Part shown: positions 1 through 9,230 of the stretch, piece after piece
Numbering within the stretch: the stretch's first letter is position 1
Layout of the letters: each line of letters begins with the position of its first letter
Source of the DNA: Sphaerochaeta associata
Lineage (GTDB): Bacteria > Spirochaetota > Spirochaetia > Sphaerochaetales > Sphaerochaetaceae
DNA: 64,000 nt
Direction of reading: 5' to 3'
Assembly: GCF_022869165.1 (NCBI RefSeq)
Contig: NZ_CP094929.1
Location: 2,294,001-2,358,000, forward strand
Notes under the pieces: model-generated
The model's database searches: none
Told to the model about the DNA's origin: nothing
What the model saw: only the letters and a program-made list of their open reading frames with translations
Translations under genes and position numbers: made by a program

Positions 1-32
1 ATGGCCGGCATTGTACTCAGAAATCACTCATC

Positions 33-1181
33 CTAGCAAGGAGTCGGCTCCGCCTTTGATGCAAGCAAAAACAGGGCTGCAACGCCTAAGCTCAAGGCCA
101 GGAGAAGGAACGAGGCCGAAAGTGAAGCAATGTTGATGACAAGACCCATCAGAAGAGGCATTCCAATCCTCCCGATGGTGGACCCCATGGACCGGATATT
201 GGCCAGTTGCAACAGGTCGGAAGGCCAACAGGTAATCTCGAGCACCTGGCTTACCGGGTTCACTCCCCCCATGCCCAGACCCATCAGGGCCAGGCTCAGG
301 TAGGCCCAGCCCAGGTTCGGGGCGAGAAAAAATCCCGACAAACCGAGCATGCCCACCAAACAAAGAGCCAGGAGAATACGATGAGGAGAGAACCCCTTCT
401 TCAGCAGGGGGATGGCAGCCAAACGTGAAAGCGTACTGCCCGAGTGGAGGGTGATGATGGCCAGGCCGACCTCCTTCGCACCTGCACCATGCAACTGCGT
501 TACTGCCAGCAAGGGGTAGACTACATTGCAATACTCCACTGCGTTGGCAAGGATGAGAAAGAGCAGGTACTTCACAAAGGCTCTGTGTTTCAACAGGGAG
601 AACGAATCGGAAAGCTTTTGGTTCTTCCTTTGCTCCCACCCCTCGATCCCATCAGGCTTCACCAGGATGAACAATGCACCCATGACCAGATACACCAGGG
701 ACATCTGCAGATATCCGTGGTACCACGTATGCTGTTTGAGAAATGCGATGTAATACCCGCTGAAGATGCTTGCAATGCTGAAGGTCAGATGCATCAGGGG
801 TATATTGGTTTTCATGTGCACACGGTCCACATTGATCAGGACCATGATATTGCTGGTTCCGTACAAGTAGCCGCCCAATGCATTGAGCAGGAAAAACAGG
901 CCGAATATGAGGGCGCTGCGACTGAGGCCCATTCCCAGCAAGGTAGCCGAGGAGGCAAGAATTCCAATAATCAAGAGAGAGTATGCATTCAGCTTTCTTG
1001 CGAGCAAGGGAAGGGTCAGGAAAGAGACGAAGGAACCGACCTGACTGAGGCTCATCAACAGCCCCATTTGGGCCAGCGAAATTGAACATGCAATCTGGAT
1101 CTCCTCACCCAAGCCGCCGAACAAGCTGCCGGTAAAAGCCAAGGCGACAACCATGACAAAGAGGAGAATACGGGTACCCAT
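33..1181 (-). CDS. MFS transporter
   Basis: A 382-residue integral membrane protein with about twelve hydrophobic segments, the size and periodicity of a major facilitator superfamily porter. The start chosen is the ATG giving MGTRILLF. The open frame extends 30 codons further, but those residues are not membrane-like, and a -10 hexamer lies 6 nt upstream of this ATG. There is no Shine-Dalgarno sequence, consistent with a leaderless message. It is divergent from the phosphate acetyltransferase gene. The substrate cannot be read from the sequence; it could export a sugar, drug or metabolite. Confidence 0.8.
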   Translation of the reverse strand: MGTRILLFVMVVALAFTGSLFGGLGEEIQIACSISLAQMGLLMSLSQVGSFVSFLTLPLLARKLNAYSLLIIGILASSATLLGMGLSRSALIFGLFFLLNALGGYLYGTSNIMVLINVDRVHMKTNIPLMHLTFSIASIFSGYYIAFLKQHTWYHGYLQMSLVYLVMGALFILVKPDGIEGWEQRKNQKLSDSFSLLKHRAFVKYLLFLILANAVEYCNVVYPLLAVTQLHGAGAKEVGLAIITLHSGSTLSRLAAIPLLKKGFSPHRILLALCLVGMLGLSGFFLAPNLGWAYLSLALMGLGMGGVNPVSQVLEITCWPSDLLQLANIRSMGSTIGRIGMPLLMGLVINIASLSASFLLLALSLGVAALFLLASKAEPTPC

Positions 1182-1187
1182 GAGCGG

Positions 1188-1196
1188 ACAATAGCA
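1188..1196 (-). promoter_or_regulatory. Extended -10 promoter of the MFS gene
   Basis: On the minus strand the sequence reads TGC-TATTGT, an extended -10 element, then 6 nt, then the ATG. No good -35 is visible. The spacing puts the predicted transcript start at or next to the start codon. Confidence 0.5.
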
Positions 1197-1230
1197 CAAG
1201 CAGGCAAGGAAATACAGAGCCTTTGCGTAC

Positions 1231-1259
1231 TTTTCTAAGCCATCTGAACGTGGTAGACT
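1231..1259 (+). promoter_or_regulatory. Possible promoter of pta
   Basis: TTTTCT, a 17-nt spacer and TAGACT lie about 40 nt upstream of the pta start. The -35 is poor, so this is only the best fit in the divergent region. Confidence 0.35.
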
Positions 1260-1300
1260 ACAACAAAGCAACTAAAATTTTCCTGTCAAGGAGCAGAACC

Positions 1301-2302
1301 ATGACGTTTGCAGAAAAAATGAAGGCCCAGGCAGCAAGGGCCAACAAGCATCTTGTCCTCGCAGAAGGAACCGAGCTGAGAACCATTCAGGCGGCACGCA
1401 AGATAGTCGATGAAAAACTAGCCAAAGAAGTAATTCTTGTAGGAAATGTCGAGGCTGTCGCCAAAGCGGCTGCTTCCGTCTCCACCTGCCTTGAGGGCAT
1501 CACCATTATCGATCCGGTAACCAGTGAAGACCGTAAGGCCTTCGCCTTGGAGTATTACGAGCTGCGCAAGCACAAGGGAATGACCGAAGAGGAAGCCTTC
1601 GAGGGAATCGTCGATCCGCTTCGCTGGGGGGCTATGATGGTCCGCCTGGGCAAGGCCGATGCAATGGTTGCAGGGGCTGAGAATACCACCGGCAACGTCC
1701 TTCTTGCCGCCTTCAACATCATCAAGACCAAGCCCGGCATCAAATATGCCTCCTCCTGCTTCGTCATGGCCACCGACAAGACCCAGTATGGTGTAAACGG
1801 CTCCTTCATTTTCGCCGACTGCGCCACCATCCCCAATCCAACGGCCGAACAGCTTGCCGAGATTGCTGAAGCATCGGCACTCTCCTGCAGGACGTTCCTC
1901 AATGCCGAACCAAAGGTGGCCATGCTCTCCTACTCTACCAAGGGATCGGCCAAGGGGGAGCTCGTGGACAAGGTCGTCACCGCAACCCGCCTCTTGAAAG
2001 AGAAGCTTCCCACCCTGGCCGTCGACGGGGAGCTGCAGCTTGATGCAGCAATCGTCGGCAGCGTTGCCAAGAGCAAGGCCCCGGGCTCGGAAGTTGCAGG
2101 CAGTGCCAACACCCTTGTCTTCCCCGACCTGCAGGCCGGAAACATTGGATACAAGCTGGTGCAGAGACTCGCCGGAGCAGAAGCCTACGGCCCTATTCTC
2201 CAAGGCTTCGCTAAACCGATCAGCGACCTCAGCCGCGGCTGCTCGGTCGAGGATATCGTGGTAACCAGCGCCATCACCCTCGCCCAGGCTGCAGCCAATT
2301 AA
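1301..2302 (+). CDS. pta: Phosphate acetyltransferase
   Basis: Converts acetyl-CoA and phosphate to acetyl phosphate, the step before acetate kinase in fermentative ATP formation. The 333-residue product has the length of the short Pta family without the regulatory N-terminal domain. It carries the family features: HLVLAEGTE near the N-terminus, the region around [17 protein letters not shown], and a C-terminal part with [17 protein letters not shown]. The start at MTFAEKMK is preceded by AAGGAG 5-10 nt upstream; the longer open frame has no such site. No ackA gene is adjacent. Confidence 0.95.
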   Translation: MTFAEKMKAQAARANKHLVLAEGTELRTIQAARKIVDEKLAKEVILVGNVEAVAKAAASVSTCLEGITIIDPVTSEDRKAFALEYYELRKHKGMTEEEAFEGIVDPLRWGAMMVRLGKADAMVAGAENTTGNVLLAAFNIIKTKPGIKYASSCFVMATDKTQYGVNGSFIFADCATIPNPTAEQLAEIAEASALSCRTFLNAEPKVAMLSYSTKGSAKGELVDKVVTATRLLKEKLPTLAVDGELQLDAAIVGSVAKSKAPGSEVAGSANTLVFPDLQAGNIGYKLVQRLAGAEAYGPILQGFAKPISDLSRGCSVEDIVVTSAITLAQAAAN

Positions 2303-2317
2303 CCTTTCCTGTGAAGG

Positions 2318-2339
2318 GCGGGAAGACAAAACTTCCCGC
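2318..2339 (+). terminator. Terminator-like hairpin after pta
   Basis: An 8-bp stem (GCGGGAAG / CTTCCCGC) with a 6-nt loop, followed by TCTTG. The T-tract is short, so termination may be partial. Confidence 0.6.
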
Positions 2340-2341
2340 TC

Positions 2342-2370
2342 TTGCTCCAATTTCTGCTTTCAGCTACGAT
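2342..2370 (+). promoter_or_regulatory. Promoter of the MATE gene
   Basis: TTGCTC, a 17-nt spacer and TACGAT, 28 nt before the start codon and just after the pta hairpin. It leaves room for the AAGGAG ribosome site. Confidence 0.6.
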
Positions 2371-2398
2371 AGACGCGCCTCACAAGGAGAGGCTTTGT

Positions 2399-3796
2399 AT
2401 GAGGCGTGCATCCAATCCACTCAATCTTCTTGACCGCTCAAGACCCCCCGGCATCATCATCTGGTCCCTCGCCTGGCCTACCATCCTCGAGCAGGTGCTC
2501 CAGGTAACCGTCACCTACGTCGATTCAGCCATGGTCGGCTCCTTGGGAGCACATGCAACAGCAGCCATCGCCGTCCCCACCTCCACCATTTGGCTGGTCA
2601 ACGGCTGGATGAATGCATTCGCCATCGGCTTTTCCGTGTTGATGGCCCGTAATTTGGGAGCCGGCAACCTCCAGCGTGCCAGGCAGGTCACCAAACAGGC
2701 TCTCTTCACCTCAGTTTTCTTCGGGCTGACACTCACCCTGCTGTTCGTACTCGTCGCCCGCCATCTTCCCGCCTGGATCGGAGCCGAGGACGATGTCCAA
2801 CTGCTTGCCGCTCAGTACTACCATTATATCGCCTTGGGCTACCTCCCCAATTTGGTGATGATTCTCATAAGTACGCTGCTGAGGTGCAGCGGAGACTCGA
2901 AGAAAGCGCTCTACCTGAATGGCTTGAACAATATCCTGAACATCTGCTTCAATCTTTTCTTCATCTTCAAGACAATTCCCATCGGGCCGTTCCAAGTGCA
3001 AGGCCTCGGCTTGGGTGTCAAGGGAGCGGCCATGGCGACATCCATTTCGGTCACCATAACCGCAATCCTTCTGCTCATGATTCTTCTGGCTACAGACAAC
3101 CCGATACGCATCCGCCTCAGGGGCCCCTTCTCCTATGAGAAATCCATCCAGAAGAGCGCCCTCAGGTTGGGAATTCCTGTTGCCCTGGAACGATCTACAC
3201 TCTCGTTCGGCCAGATTGTGTTTACCAAAATGGTAGGGACCCTGGGAACAACCGCACTGGCCGCCCACTTCCTGGCCAATACCGCCGAGTCCATCACCTA
3301 CCTGCCCCCATCGGGCTTTGCCACCGCGGCCACCACGCTGGTGGCCCAATCGCTGGGCGGCAACGATAAGACGCTGGCAAAGAAGTTTGCCAACCTGTGC
3401 ACCTTGTGGGGGACGCTGTTGATGAGTTTCATGGGCCTGATGCTCTATCTGTTCGCCCCGAATTTGATGCGCTTTTTCACTTCCGATATGGCGGTGATTG
3501 CACTGGGTACCACCGTGTTGCGCATTGAAGCCTTTGCAGAGCCTGCATTCGGGCTTTCCATGCTAGCGTTCGGTGTTTTCAGAGGAGCCGGCGATACGAG
3601 ACGACCTTTCTTCATTTCGATTGCAGGGATGTGGCTGCTCAGGCTGCCTTTGGCGTATGTATTGCTGAAAACAACATCTCTTGGATTGCTGGGTGTCTGG
3701 ATTGCAATGGCAAGCGACCTTACCCTGAGAGGGATCATCTGCTTGGTCCAGTACCGCCGGTTTACCTGGCTTGACAGCTGGAAAGAGACTCACTGA
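2399..3796 (+). CDS. MATE family efflux transporter
   Basis: A 465-residue membrane protein of the multidrug and toxic compound extrusion family, which exports cations or drugs in exchange for sodium or protons. The two-fold repeat of six membrane helices is visible. Typical family stretches are SLAWPTILEQVLQVTVTYVD at the start of helix 1 and GAAMATSIS near the middle. The start MRRASNPL is preceded by AAGGAG. The last 35 nt overlap the convergent rsmA gene tail to tail. Confidence 0.9.
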   Translation: MRRASNPLNLLDRSRPPGIIIWSLAWPTILEQVLQVTVTYVDSAMVGSLGAHATAAIAVPTSTIWLVNGWMNAFAIGFSVLMARNLGAGNLQRARQVTKQALFTSVFFGLTLTLLFVLVARHLPAWIGAEDDVQLLAAQYYHYIALGYLPNLVMILISTLLRCSGDSKKALYLNGLNNILNICFNLFFIFKTIPIGPFQVQGLGLGVKGAAMATSISVTITAILLLMILLATDNPIRIRLRGPFSYEKSIQKSALRLGIPVALERSTLSFGQIVFTKMVGTLGTTALAAHFLANTAESITYLPPSGFATAATTLVAQSLGGNDKTLAKKFANLCTLWGTLLMSFMGLMLYLFAPNLMRFFTSDMAVIALGTTVLRIEAFAEPAFGLSMLAFGVFRGAGDTRRPFFISIAGMWLLRLPLAYVLLKTTSLGLLGVWIAMASDLTLRGIICLVQYRRFTWLDSWKETH

Positions 3797-4640
3797 GAGC
3801 AATAAAATCATCCCATACAAGCGCTTCAGCCCTTGCAGACGGATCAACATGGGAAGCGTCGAGCAACGACTCAACCCCGCCCTTGCCCACCATCGCCCCG
3901 ATTTTTCCTGAGAGCAGATTGTTCTTTACCGTCTTGCGTCGTTGGGCGAACAGCTCGCGGATGACCAGCAGGAAAGTCTTTCGAAGATGATCGGGCACCA
4001 GACTCTGTTCACGGAGGGTGAACAGGACCGTGCTGCTGGTCACCTTCGGGGGTGGATAGAAAGCCCCGCTGTTGATGCTGAAGGCCGGTTTCACCTCATA
4101 ATCCATTTGGGCGAGCATGGAGAAGGACGACCAATCCTTGGACTGTGGATGTGCACACAACCGATCCACCACCTCTTTTTGGAGGGTGAACACCATCACA
4201 GGCGGGCGGTAATCGCTTTCCAATACTTTTGCGATGACCACCGAGCCCACATTGTAGGGAAGGTTGCCGCAGAGCCGGTCGGGACTCCCCTCCTTGGCCA
4301 GCTGGGCGGGAAGCGTCTTGAGCGCGTCGCCGGCGATGAGGCGAAAGGTTGGTTCATCGGCAAATGCCTGCTCGCCGAGTATGCGGCAAAATCCATGATC
4401 GATCTCAAAAGCAGTAACATTCGCCCCTTGTTCAAGAAGCAGGCTGGTGATCGCTCCGATGCCCGGGCCTATCTCCCACACCGTTTGGGACTGCTGTACA
4501 TCCAGAAGGGCCACAATCTTCTCCCTCACCGAGCGGGAGATCAGGAAGTTCTGACCAAATTTCTTGGTCATCGACAGCTCCTCCTGCTTCAGCAGAGCAG
4601 TAATTGCAATCGGGGAGTCGTATGCGAATGTCCAGCTCAT
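3762..4640 (-). CDS. rsmA: 16S rRNA dimethyladenosine transferase
   Basis: Dimethylates two adjacent adenosines in the 3' hairpin of 16S rRNA using SAM; also called KsgA. The 292-residue product has the SAM-binding motif EIGPGIG at about residues 56-62, an acidic residue closing the next strand (FEIDHGF) and the target-base motif NLPY at about 126-129, followed by a helical C-terminal domain. The start MSWTFAYD is chosen for its AAGGAG site. Its ATG would overlap a TGA in one reading frame of the upstream comEC-like gene, so the two may be translationally coupled. Confidence 0.95.
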   Translation of the reverse strand: MSWTFAYDSPIAITALLKQEELSMTKKFGQNFLISRSVREKIVALLDVQQSQTVWEIGPGIGAITSLLLEQGANVTAFEIDHGFCRILGEQAFADEPTFRLIAGDALKTLPAQLAKEGSPDRLCGNLPYNVGSVVIAKVLESDYRPPVMVFTLQKEVVDRLCAHPQSKDWSSFSMLAQMDYEVKPAFSINSGAFYPPPKVTSSTVLFTLREQSLVPDHLRKTFLLVIRELFAQRRKTVKNNLLSGKIGAMVGKGGVESLLDASHVDPSARAEALVWDDFIALSESLSSCQAR

Positions 4641-5979
4641 AGTGTGATCTCCTTCGTCTTTGTACAGCCATCGTAGCATAGCCAATAGAGACAAGACAGG
4701 TCAACAACACCGATATGTACACCGTATATCCTTTGGGTCCCACTTGAAAAGCATACCCTTGGTTCTTGGCGAGAATGGTGTATAGGATGGTTTGAACCCA
4801 ATAGAGGCCGATGCTGAAAAAGGAACCGAAAACCAGGCTTAAAAAACTGAAAGCCATGGCTATGTGTATCAAAGGAGTCAGCACCGGGGAGAAGAGCAGA
4901 CCACTGAGGTTGCAGGTGCCCTCTAGCAGCAGGGAGACCGGAGCCGTACCCGCTACAATCACAGCAGTATTCTGCAGGATGAAGGCAGGAAGCATCGAAC
5001 AGAGCAACAGCATTGCGTAGGCGGCCCAGCTGTACAGGCAGGCTTGGCTGGAAAGCGAATACGGAAAGAACAGCAGCTGAAGCAGAAAGGTCATCTGAAA
5101 GGCGAAGCTTCGTGAGACGGGCAGGAGTGAACAGAGGTGCATGCCCAGAGCCCTGACCAAGGACGGCTTGGGTCCGACAAGCAGAACATAGAGAATGGAG
5201 GGAACGGAGCCAAGCCACCTCCCCCATATGCGCCCAAGCAGATGAGAACAGAGTCTTATGCTGAGAGAAAGAAAGAAGTGCAGGTGCATGCCCGATAATG
5301 CCAAGAGATGAGCGCATCCGCATGCAAGGCTCAGATCCTTGAGGGGGAAACCCGAGCTCCCTGTCTGACCGAGCAGGAGCATTGCAGCGAGACTACGGGT
5401 TGTCTCATCTGCAATGACTTGCTGCAGTCTGAGTTGCAGCACCCTAAGGCAGTTCAGGCGCAAGCGTGCAAGCAAAGGAAGGTGAAGCACCTGCACGGTG
5501 TCTGCAAGAAACAAGCCGGACTGTTCGTCCAGGCGACCTACAAGGAGCAAGGTGGTGGCAGAGGCCATCACCTCGTCCACTTCGATCAAGGCCGTTACTG
5601 TTCCTTTGCATGTTGTACGATACCCGTCCTTTGATCGGCAGGCGGTGAGGGCAATACGCGCAAGCTGTTTGCTTGAACGGGTCAAAAGAGAGTCTTCCAC
5701 CAACCTTCCTTCTATCTGCATGATGTGCTGGAAGGGCATTCCATAGCTTGCCTGGTTGACTCCCGACGCCCAACCCAGTAGAGCATACAAACAGAAAAGC
5801 CAGGCGGCGAGTAAAGCCAGGCTCCACCTTGCATGCCTGCTACGCTGCATGAGTACAAGAGTCACCGAGCCACCCAGGATGCCTGCAAGCAGTGGGTAGG
5901 CAAGAAGAATCGGGGCAAAACTTGCCATATAGAGGCCAATGGTACAGAACAGCAAAAGTACGGCATGAAAGGCTTGCAT
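4432..5979 (-). CDS. ComEC/Rec2-like membrane protein, no nuclease domain
   Basis: The 515-residue frame has the competence domain of ComEC, the inner-membrane channel for DNA uptake, with the hallmark CGCAHLLALSGMHLHF at about residues 225-240 and several further membrane helices. The C-terminal metallo-beta-lactamase domain of full ComEC is absent. After the last membrane helix (about residue 445) the frame runs about 70 codons into rsmA in another frame, giving a low-complexity tail. A shift to the neighbouring frame would end in TGA overlapping the rsmA ATG. So either this is a long overlap or a frameshift has removed the proper end. Confidence 0.7.
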   Translation of the reverse strand: MQAFHAVLLLFCTIGLYMASFAPILLAYPLLAGILGGSVTLVLMQRSRHARWSLALLAAWLFCLYALLGWASGVNQASYGMPFQHIMQIEGRLVEDSLLTRSSKQLARIALTACRSKDGYRTTCKGTVTALIEVDEVMASATTLLLVGRLDEQSGLFLADTVQVLHLPLLARLRLNCLRVLQLRLQQVIADETTRSLAAMLLLGQTGSSGFPLKDLSLACGCAHLLALSGMHLHFFLSLSIRLCSHLLGRIWGRWLGSVPSILYVLLVGPKPSLVRALGMHLCSLLPVSRSFAFQMTFLLQLLFFPYSLSSQACLYSWAAYAMLLLCSMLPAFILQNTAVIVAGTAPVSLLLEGTCNLSGLLFSPVLTPLIHIAMAFSFLSLVFGSFFSIGLYWVQTILYTILAKNQGYAFQVGPKGYTVYISVLLTCLVSIGYATMAVQRRRRSHYELDIRIRLPDCNYCSAEAGGAVDDQEIWSELPDLPLGEGEDCGPSGCTAVPNGVGDRPGHRSDHQPAS

Positions 5980-5998
5980 GCCTGTACAGGCCGGTTAC

Positions 5999-6703
5999 TT
6001 ACCCGGTTGCTTCATCCAAGGCGACCAGCAGGGAGAGCAAAGGCAGATCGATTCGTTTTTGCATATGCTGGTGATACAGTCTAGCAGCAAGACGGCTGTC
6101 CGCCCTCTTCTGCTTTCTCAAGCGTACGAGAGTATGAGCTGTCTGCAACAAGGCCTTGTCACTCATGCGCACTTGCAGAAACAACAATGCGGCTATGTCG
6201 GAAAGTTCATCAAGTGTTCCTTCGAACACGAAGGGAAGCGGACTCTCTTCCGAGACCAAGCACAGCGAGTTGCACAGCGCCAAGGCGTCCACTTTGGAAG
6301 CTTCATCAAGATATTCTTCCAAGACAAAGAGTTGCTGTTCGATAACTTCCTTCCGTTCGGATGCACGGACCTTCAACTCATAGCGTCTGCGCTGGGCCAC
6401 CGAGGATCGAGTGTCGCGCTTTGCCAGGGCACTCCAGCCCAACAAGGTCAGGCCAACGCTGATGGCTATCTCATCGATGAGAGGCAGTGGATCGCGAATG
6501 GCAAGAGAGAGTACAAAATAAGAAGCGGTGAATATGAGGGCGCAGATGAGAAGACGAGGCACATACTGCTTATTCTGGATCCAGCGATCGACACAGAAGT
6601 CAATCGCCGAATACAGGGCGTACGTCGCCTCATCCTTCTGAGACTTTGTCAACATTCCGCTGCTTTTCAGCACCACCTCCTCATCTTCCTTCCAATCATC
6701 CAT
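5999..6703 (-). CDS. Hypothetical membrane protein
   Basis: About 234 residues from the ATG at MDDWKEDEE. A TTG 25 codons earlier, overlapping the end of the phosphohexomutase gene, is the alternative start. Two hydrophobic helices (around YVPRLLICALIFTASYFVL and the segment after it) are followed by a charged, helical, mostly cytoplasmic domain. I do not recognise the family. It sits between the phosphohexomutase and comEC-like genes on the same strand with short gaps, so it is probably cotranscribed with them. Confidence 0.6.
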   Translation of the reverse strand: MDDWKEDEEVVLKSSGMLTKSQKDEATYALYSAIDFCVDRWIQNKQYVPRLLICALIFTASYFVLSLAIRDPLPLIDEIAISVGLTLLGWSALAKRDTRSSVAQRRRYELKVRASERKEVIEQQLFVLEEYLDEASKVDALALCNSLCLVSEESPLPFVFEGTLDELSDIAALLFLQVRMSDKALLQTAHTLVRLRKQKRADSRLAARLYHQHMQKRIDLPLLSLLVALDEATG

Positions 6704-6774
6704 CCGATCAACATCCAGATACGGAGAGAGACAAAGACTGTTCTTCTGATGCCGGGAAAGTACATAACAGGTAA

Positions 6775-8487
6775 TCAACTGAGGGCCGCCTTATAGGTTT
6801 GGATGCGCGAGGCGAGCTTGCGCTCATTGGCCTCACACTTCCCCCCTTCCATCGTGAAAAAGAGGTAGTATTTAATTTTGGGCTCCGTCCCGCTGGGGCG
6901 GACGACCAATTTGTCACCGCAAGAGAACCGGATTATCAGGACATCCGAAGGCGGGAAGGCCGTTTGCTTCCCATCAAGTAAATCCTGGATGCCCTCGATG
7001 GTGGAACCGGCAAGCTCATCACCGGGAGAAAGCTTGCGAAGATTGGCCATGATGGCTGCCATTTTTTCCTTTCCGCTGGCGCCTTCATAGTCCTTGGAGA
7101 AAACAGCTTCGGTGCTATAGCCCCACTTTGCATAAATCTGAGTGAGGCGCTGCTCCAACGTCAAACCTTGTGTGGCCCAATAGCACATCAATTCAACACT
7201 GGCAAGGGCGCTGCTTACAGCATCCTTGTCCCTGACTTGGGGAAGTGTCAGAAAGCCATAACTCTCTTCGCAACCGAAGAGAAAATACTCAGCTTCTCCT
7301 TTCGGTCCTTCCAAATCGGCGATCTGCTCGGCAATGTACTTGAATCCGGTAAGTACATCCTTGCATCGTCCGCCTTGACTCTCCACAATACGGGCTACCA
7401 GATCGGTGGTGACCAGGCTCTTGACCACCAAGGGTTTCTTGGTCAAGTGCTTATGACTGTCAGCCTCGACCAGATAGTCGACCAGCAGGGTTGCGATTTG
7501 GTTGCCGGTCAACAGTTGGTACTCCGTCTTCTTTGCGTCAAGTGGTATGGCGATGCCCAGTCGATCCGCGTCTGGATCGGTACCCAACACGATATCAGCC
7601 TTCTCTTTTTTTGCGAGTGCAATCGCCATCTCCATCGCTTTTGGGTGCTCCGGGTTGGGAAGCGGTACCGTGGGGAAATTCCCATCCGGTTCCTGTTGCT
7701 CGGGAACTACAATGCAGTGGATCCCCACCTTCTTCAGCAAGTGCTGGACCGGCACGTTGCCGGAACCGTGCAACGGGGTGTAGACCACTCTTACCGGGCT
7801 GTCCTGTACCAAGGAAGGTCGTCTCAGGCTCAACAGCGCTGTGTGGTAGTAGGCTTCATCAACTTTCTCGGGAACAGGGACCAAAAGACCCTTCGAACGG
7901 GCGACCTGTTCGCTCACTTCCTTGATGTCCTCGGCCTTGACGGCATTCGCCCTCTCGGCAATGCTGTAATCGTGTGGAGGCGTGACCTGCCCCCCATCGC
8001 GCCAATAGACCTTGTAACCGTTGTATTGGGAGGGATTGTGACTGGCAGTGATGACAATGCCGGCAGTCGTCTGCAGGTATCGCACCGCAAAACTGAGCAT
8101 CGGAACCGGGTGCAGATCGGGATAGAGATAGACGGAAATCCCGTTGGCGGCGAGTACCAAGGCCGCCTCATTGGCAAAAAGATCGCTGTAGCGGCGGCTG
8201 TCATAGGCGATGACCACCGAAGGGTTCTTGGAGGCGTGGTTCAAATAGTCGCTCAAACCTTGGGTGACCTTGCGGACCATGAAGCTGTTCATCCGATTGG
8301 TTCCACCGCCGATGATGCCACGCATACCAGCTGTGCCGAAAGCGAGACTGGTATAGAAGCGATCATAGAGGGACTCCCATTTTCCTTGGGACAGTTCAGC
8401 CTCGACTTCGCTGGAGAACGCCTGCTGCCGTTCAGCTTTCAGATATGCCTCAGCTTTGTTTCTCAGATCCTTCTCGTTGTATGCCAT
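6775..8487 (-). CDS. Phosphoglucomutase/phosphomannomutase
   Basis: Interconverts hexose 1- and 6-phosphates through a phosphoserine enzyme. The 570-residue product has the order expected for this family: N-terminal GTAGMRG, the phosphoserine loop TASHNPSQYNGYK, a metal-binding GTDPDADRLG, a sugar-specificity loop with GCEESYGF, and the phosphate-binding RPSGTEPKIK near the end. The start MAYNEKDL has GGAGG upstream and lies inside the end of the upstream HAD gene, a 38-nt overlap suggesting one operon. GCEESYG fits a glucomutase better than a mannomutase. Confidence 0.93.
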   Translation of the reverse strand: MAYNEKDLRNKAEAYLKAERQQAFSSEVEAELSQGKWESLYDRFYTSLAFGTAGMRGIIGGGTNRMNSFMVRKVTQGLSDYLNHASKNPSVVIAYDSRRYSDLFANEAALVLAANGISVYLYPDLHPVPMLSFAVRYLQTTAGIVITASHNPSQYNGYKVYWRDGGQVTPPHDYSIAERANAVKAEDIKEVSEQVARSKGLLVPVPEKVDEAYYHTALLSLRRPSLVQDSPVRVVYTPLHGSGNVPVQHLLKKVGIHCIVVPEQQEPDGNFPTVPLPNPEHPKAMEMAIALAKKEKADIVLGTDPDADRLGIAIPLDAKKTEYQLLTGNQIATLLVDYLVEADSHKHLTKKPLVVKSLVTTDLVARIVESQGGRCKDVLTGFKYIAEQIADLEGPKGEAEYFLFGCEESYGFLTLPQVRDKDAVSSALASVELMCYWATQGLTLEQRLTQIYAKWGYSTEAVFSKDYEGASGKEKMAAIMANLRKLSPGDELAGSTIEGIQDLLDGKQTAFPPSDVLIIRFSCGDKLVVRPSGTEPKIKYYLFFTMEGGKCEANERKLASRIQTYKAALS

Positions 8488-9151
8488 AGATTGCATCCTC
8501 CAATTCGTGTATCGTATCGACAACCACAGCGTCTTGTAGAGCCAGCAGTTCTTCCTTGGGCCGAAACCCCCACGAAACAAGCACATGAGGACAGTCGGCA
8601 TTGCGGGCAGTCTGCCAATCAACTTCACTGTCTCCGACATACAGCACCTCATGGGGGTGAAGACCAACTTTCCTGCAAAAGTAATCTATTCCCGAGCGAT
8701 CGGGTTTCCTGGGAAATCCATCCTGCATTCCCCGCACCCACGAAAACGGGAAATCGGGAAACAAGGTGGATACTATGCGTTTGGTAAGCCCGTCTTCCTT
8801 ATTGGAAAAAATGCCGATGAGAAAGCCCTGCCTATGCAAGTGCCCGAGCAACTCGACAACACCCTCATAGGGATGACTATACACTGCAAAGTGCTCTCGA
8901 TAATAGTGAAGCATATCTTGATACAGCTGGTCGAACCGCTGCTCATCCACCCGGTGATCGTACCAAGCCAGGACTCCCTTCAATGCATTGGAAAGCCCCC
9001 TGCCCACCACGTGTTGGGTAAGGGTGGCTGAAGGAGGACTGAGATCTTCACCAGCTAGGGCATGAGCCAGCGAGCGGCGAATGTCCTCAATGGTATCGAC
9101 CAGCGTCCCGTCCAAATCGAAGAGAATAGCCTTGACAACCGGTTCCTGCAT
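8450..9151 (-). CDS. HAD family phosphatase
   Basis: A 233-residue haloacid dehalogenase superfamily hydrolase resembling phosphoglycolate phosphatase. The catalytic motif I, LFDLDGTLVDT, starts at about residue 10. Motif II is GIFSNKE and motif IV is VGDSEVDWQTA. The start MQEPVVK lies 6 nt after a -10 hexamer and has no ribosome site, so the message is predicted to be leaderless. The substrate is unknown; coupling to a phosphohexomutase suggests a sugar phosphate or phosphoglycolate. Confidence 0.88.
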   Translation of the reverse strand: MQEPVVKAILFDLDGTLVDTIEDIRRSLAHALAGEDLSPPSATLTQHVVGRGLSNALKGVLAWYDHRVDEQRFDQLYQDMLHYYREHFAVYSHPYEGVVELLGHLHRQGFLIGIFSNKEDGLTKRIVSTLFPDFPFSWVRGMQDGFPRKPDRSGIDYFCRKVGLHPHEVLYVGDSEVDWQTARNADCPHVLVSWGFRPKEELLALQDAVVVDTIHELEDAIYGIQREGSEKQS

Positions 9152-9157
9152 AGGGTC

Positions 9158-9187
9158 ATTATCCGGTATGCAGAGGGAGCAAGTCAA
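9158..9187 (-). promoter_or_regulatory. Promoter of the HAD-pgm operon
   Basis: On the minus strand TTGACT, an 18-nt spacer and GATAAT, then 6 nt to the ATG. It is back to back with the promoter of the methyltransferase gene at 9196. Confidence 0.65.
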
Positions 9188-9195
9188 CAAACGTT

Positions 9196-9224
9196 TTGAC
9201 AAAACAAGGTGCTTCGGCTACTGT
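9196..9224 (+). promoter_or_regulatory. Promoter of the methyltransferase gene
   Basis: Consensus TTGACA, a 17-nt spacer and TACTGT, then 6 nt to the ATG at 9231. Transcription should start at the A of ATG, giving a leaderless mRNA. Confidence 0.7.
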
Positions 9225-9230
9225 GTAGCC

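Noticed and set aside
4637-5323. A 228-residue minus-strand ORF overlapping comEC as a separate gene
   Set aside because: Its product is not membrane-like or conserved-looking, whereas the overlapping comEC frame has clear helices. It is only relevant as evidence for a frameshift.
7168-8787. A 539-codon plus-strand ORF opposite the phosphohexomutase gene
   Set aside because: A shadow of the mutase: low-complexity product, no ribosome site, and all mutase motifs lie on the other strand.
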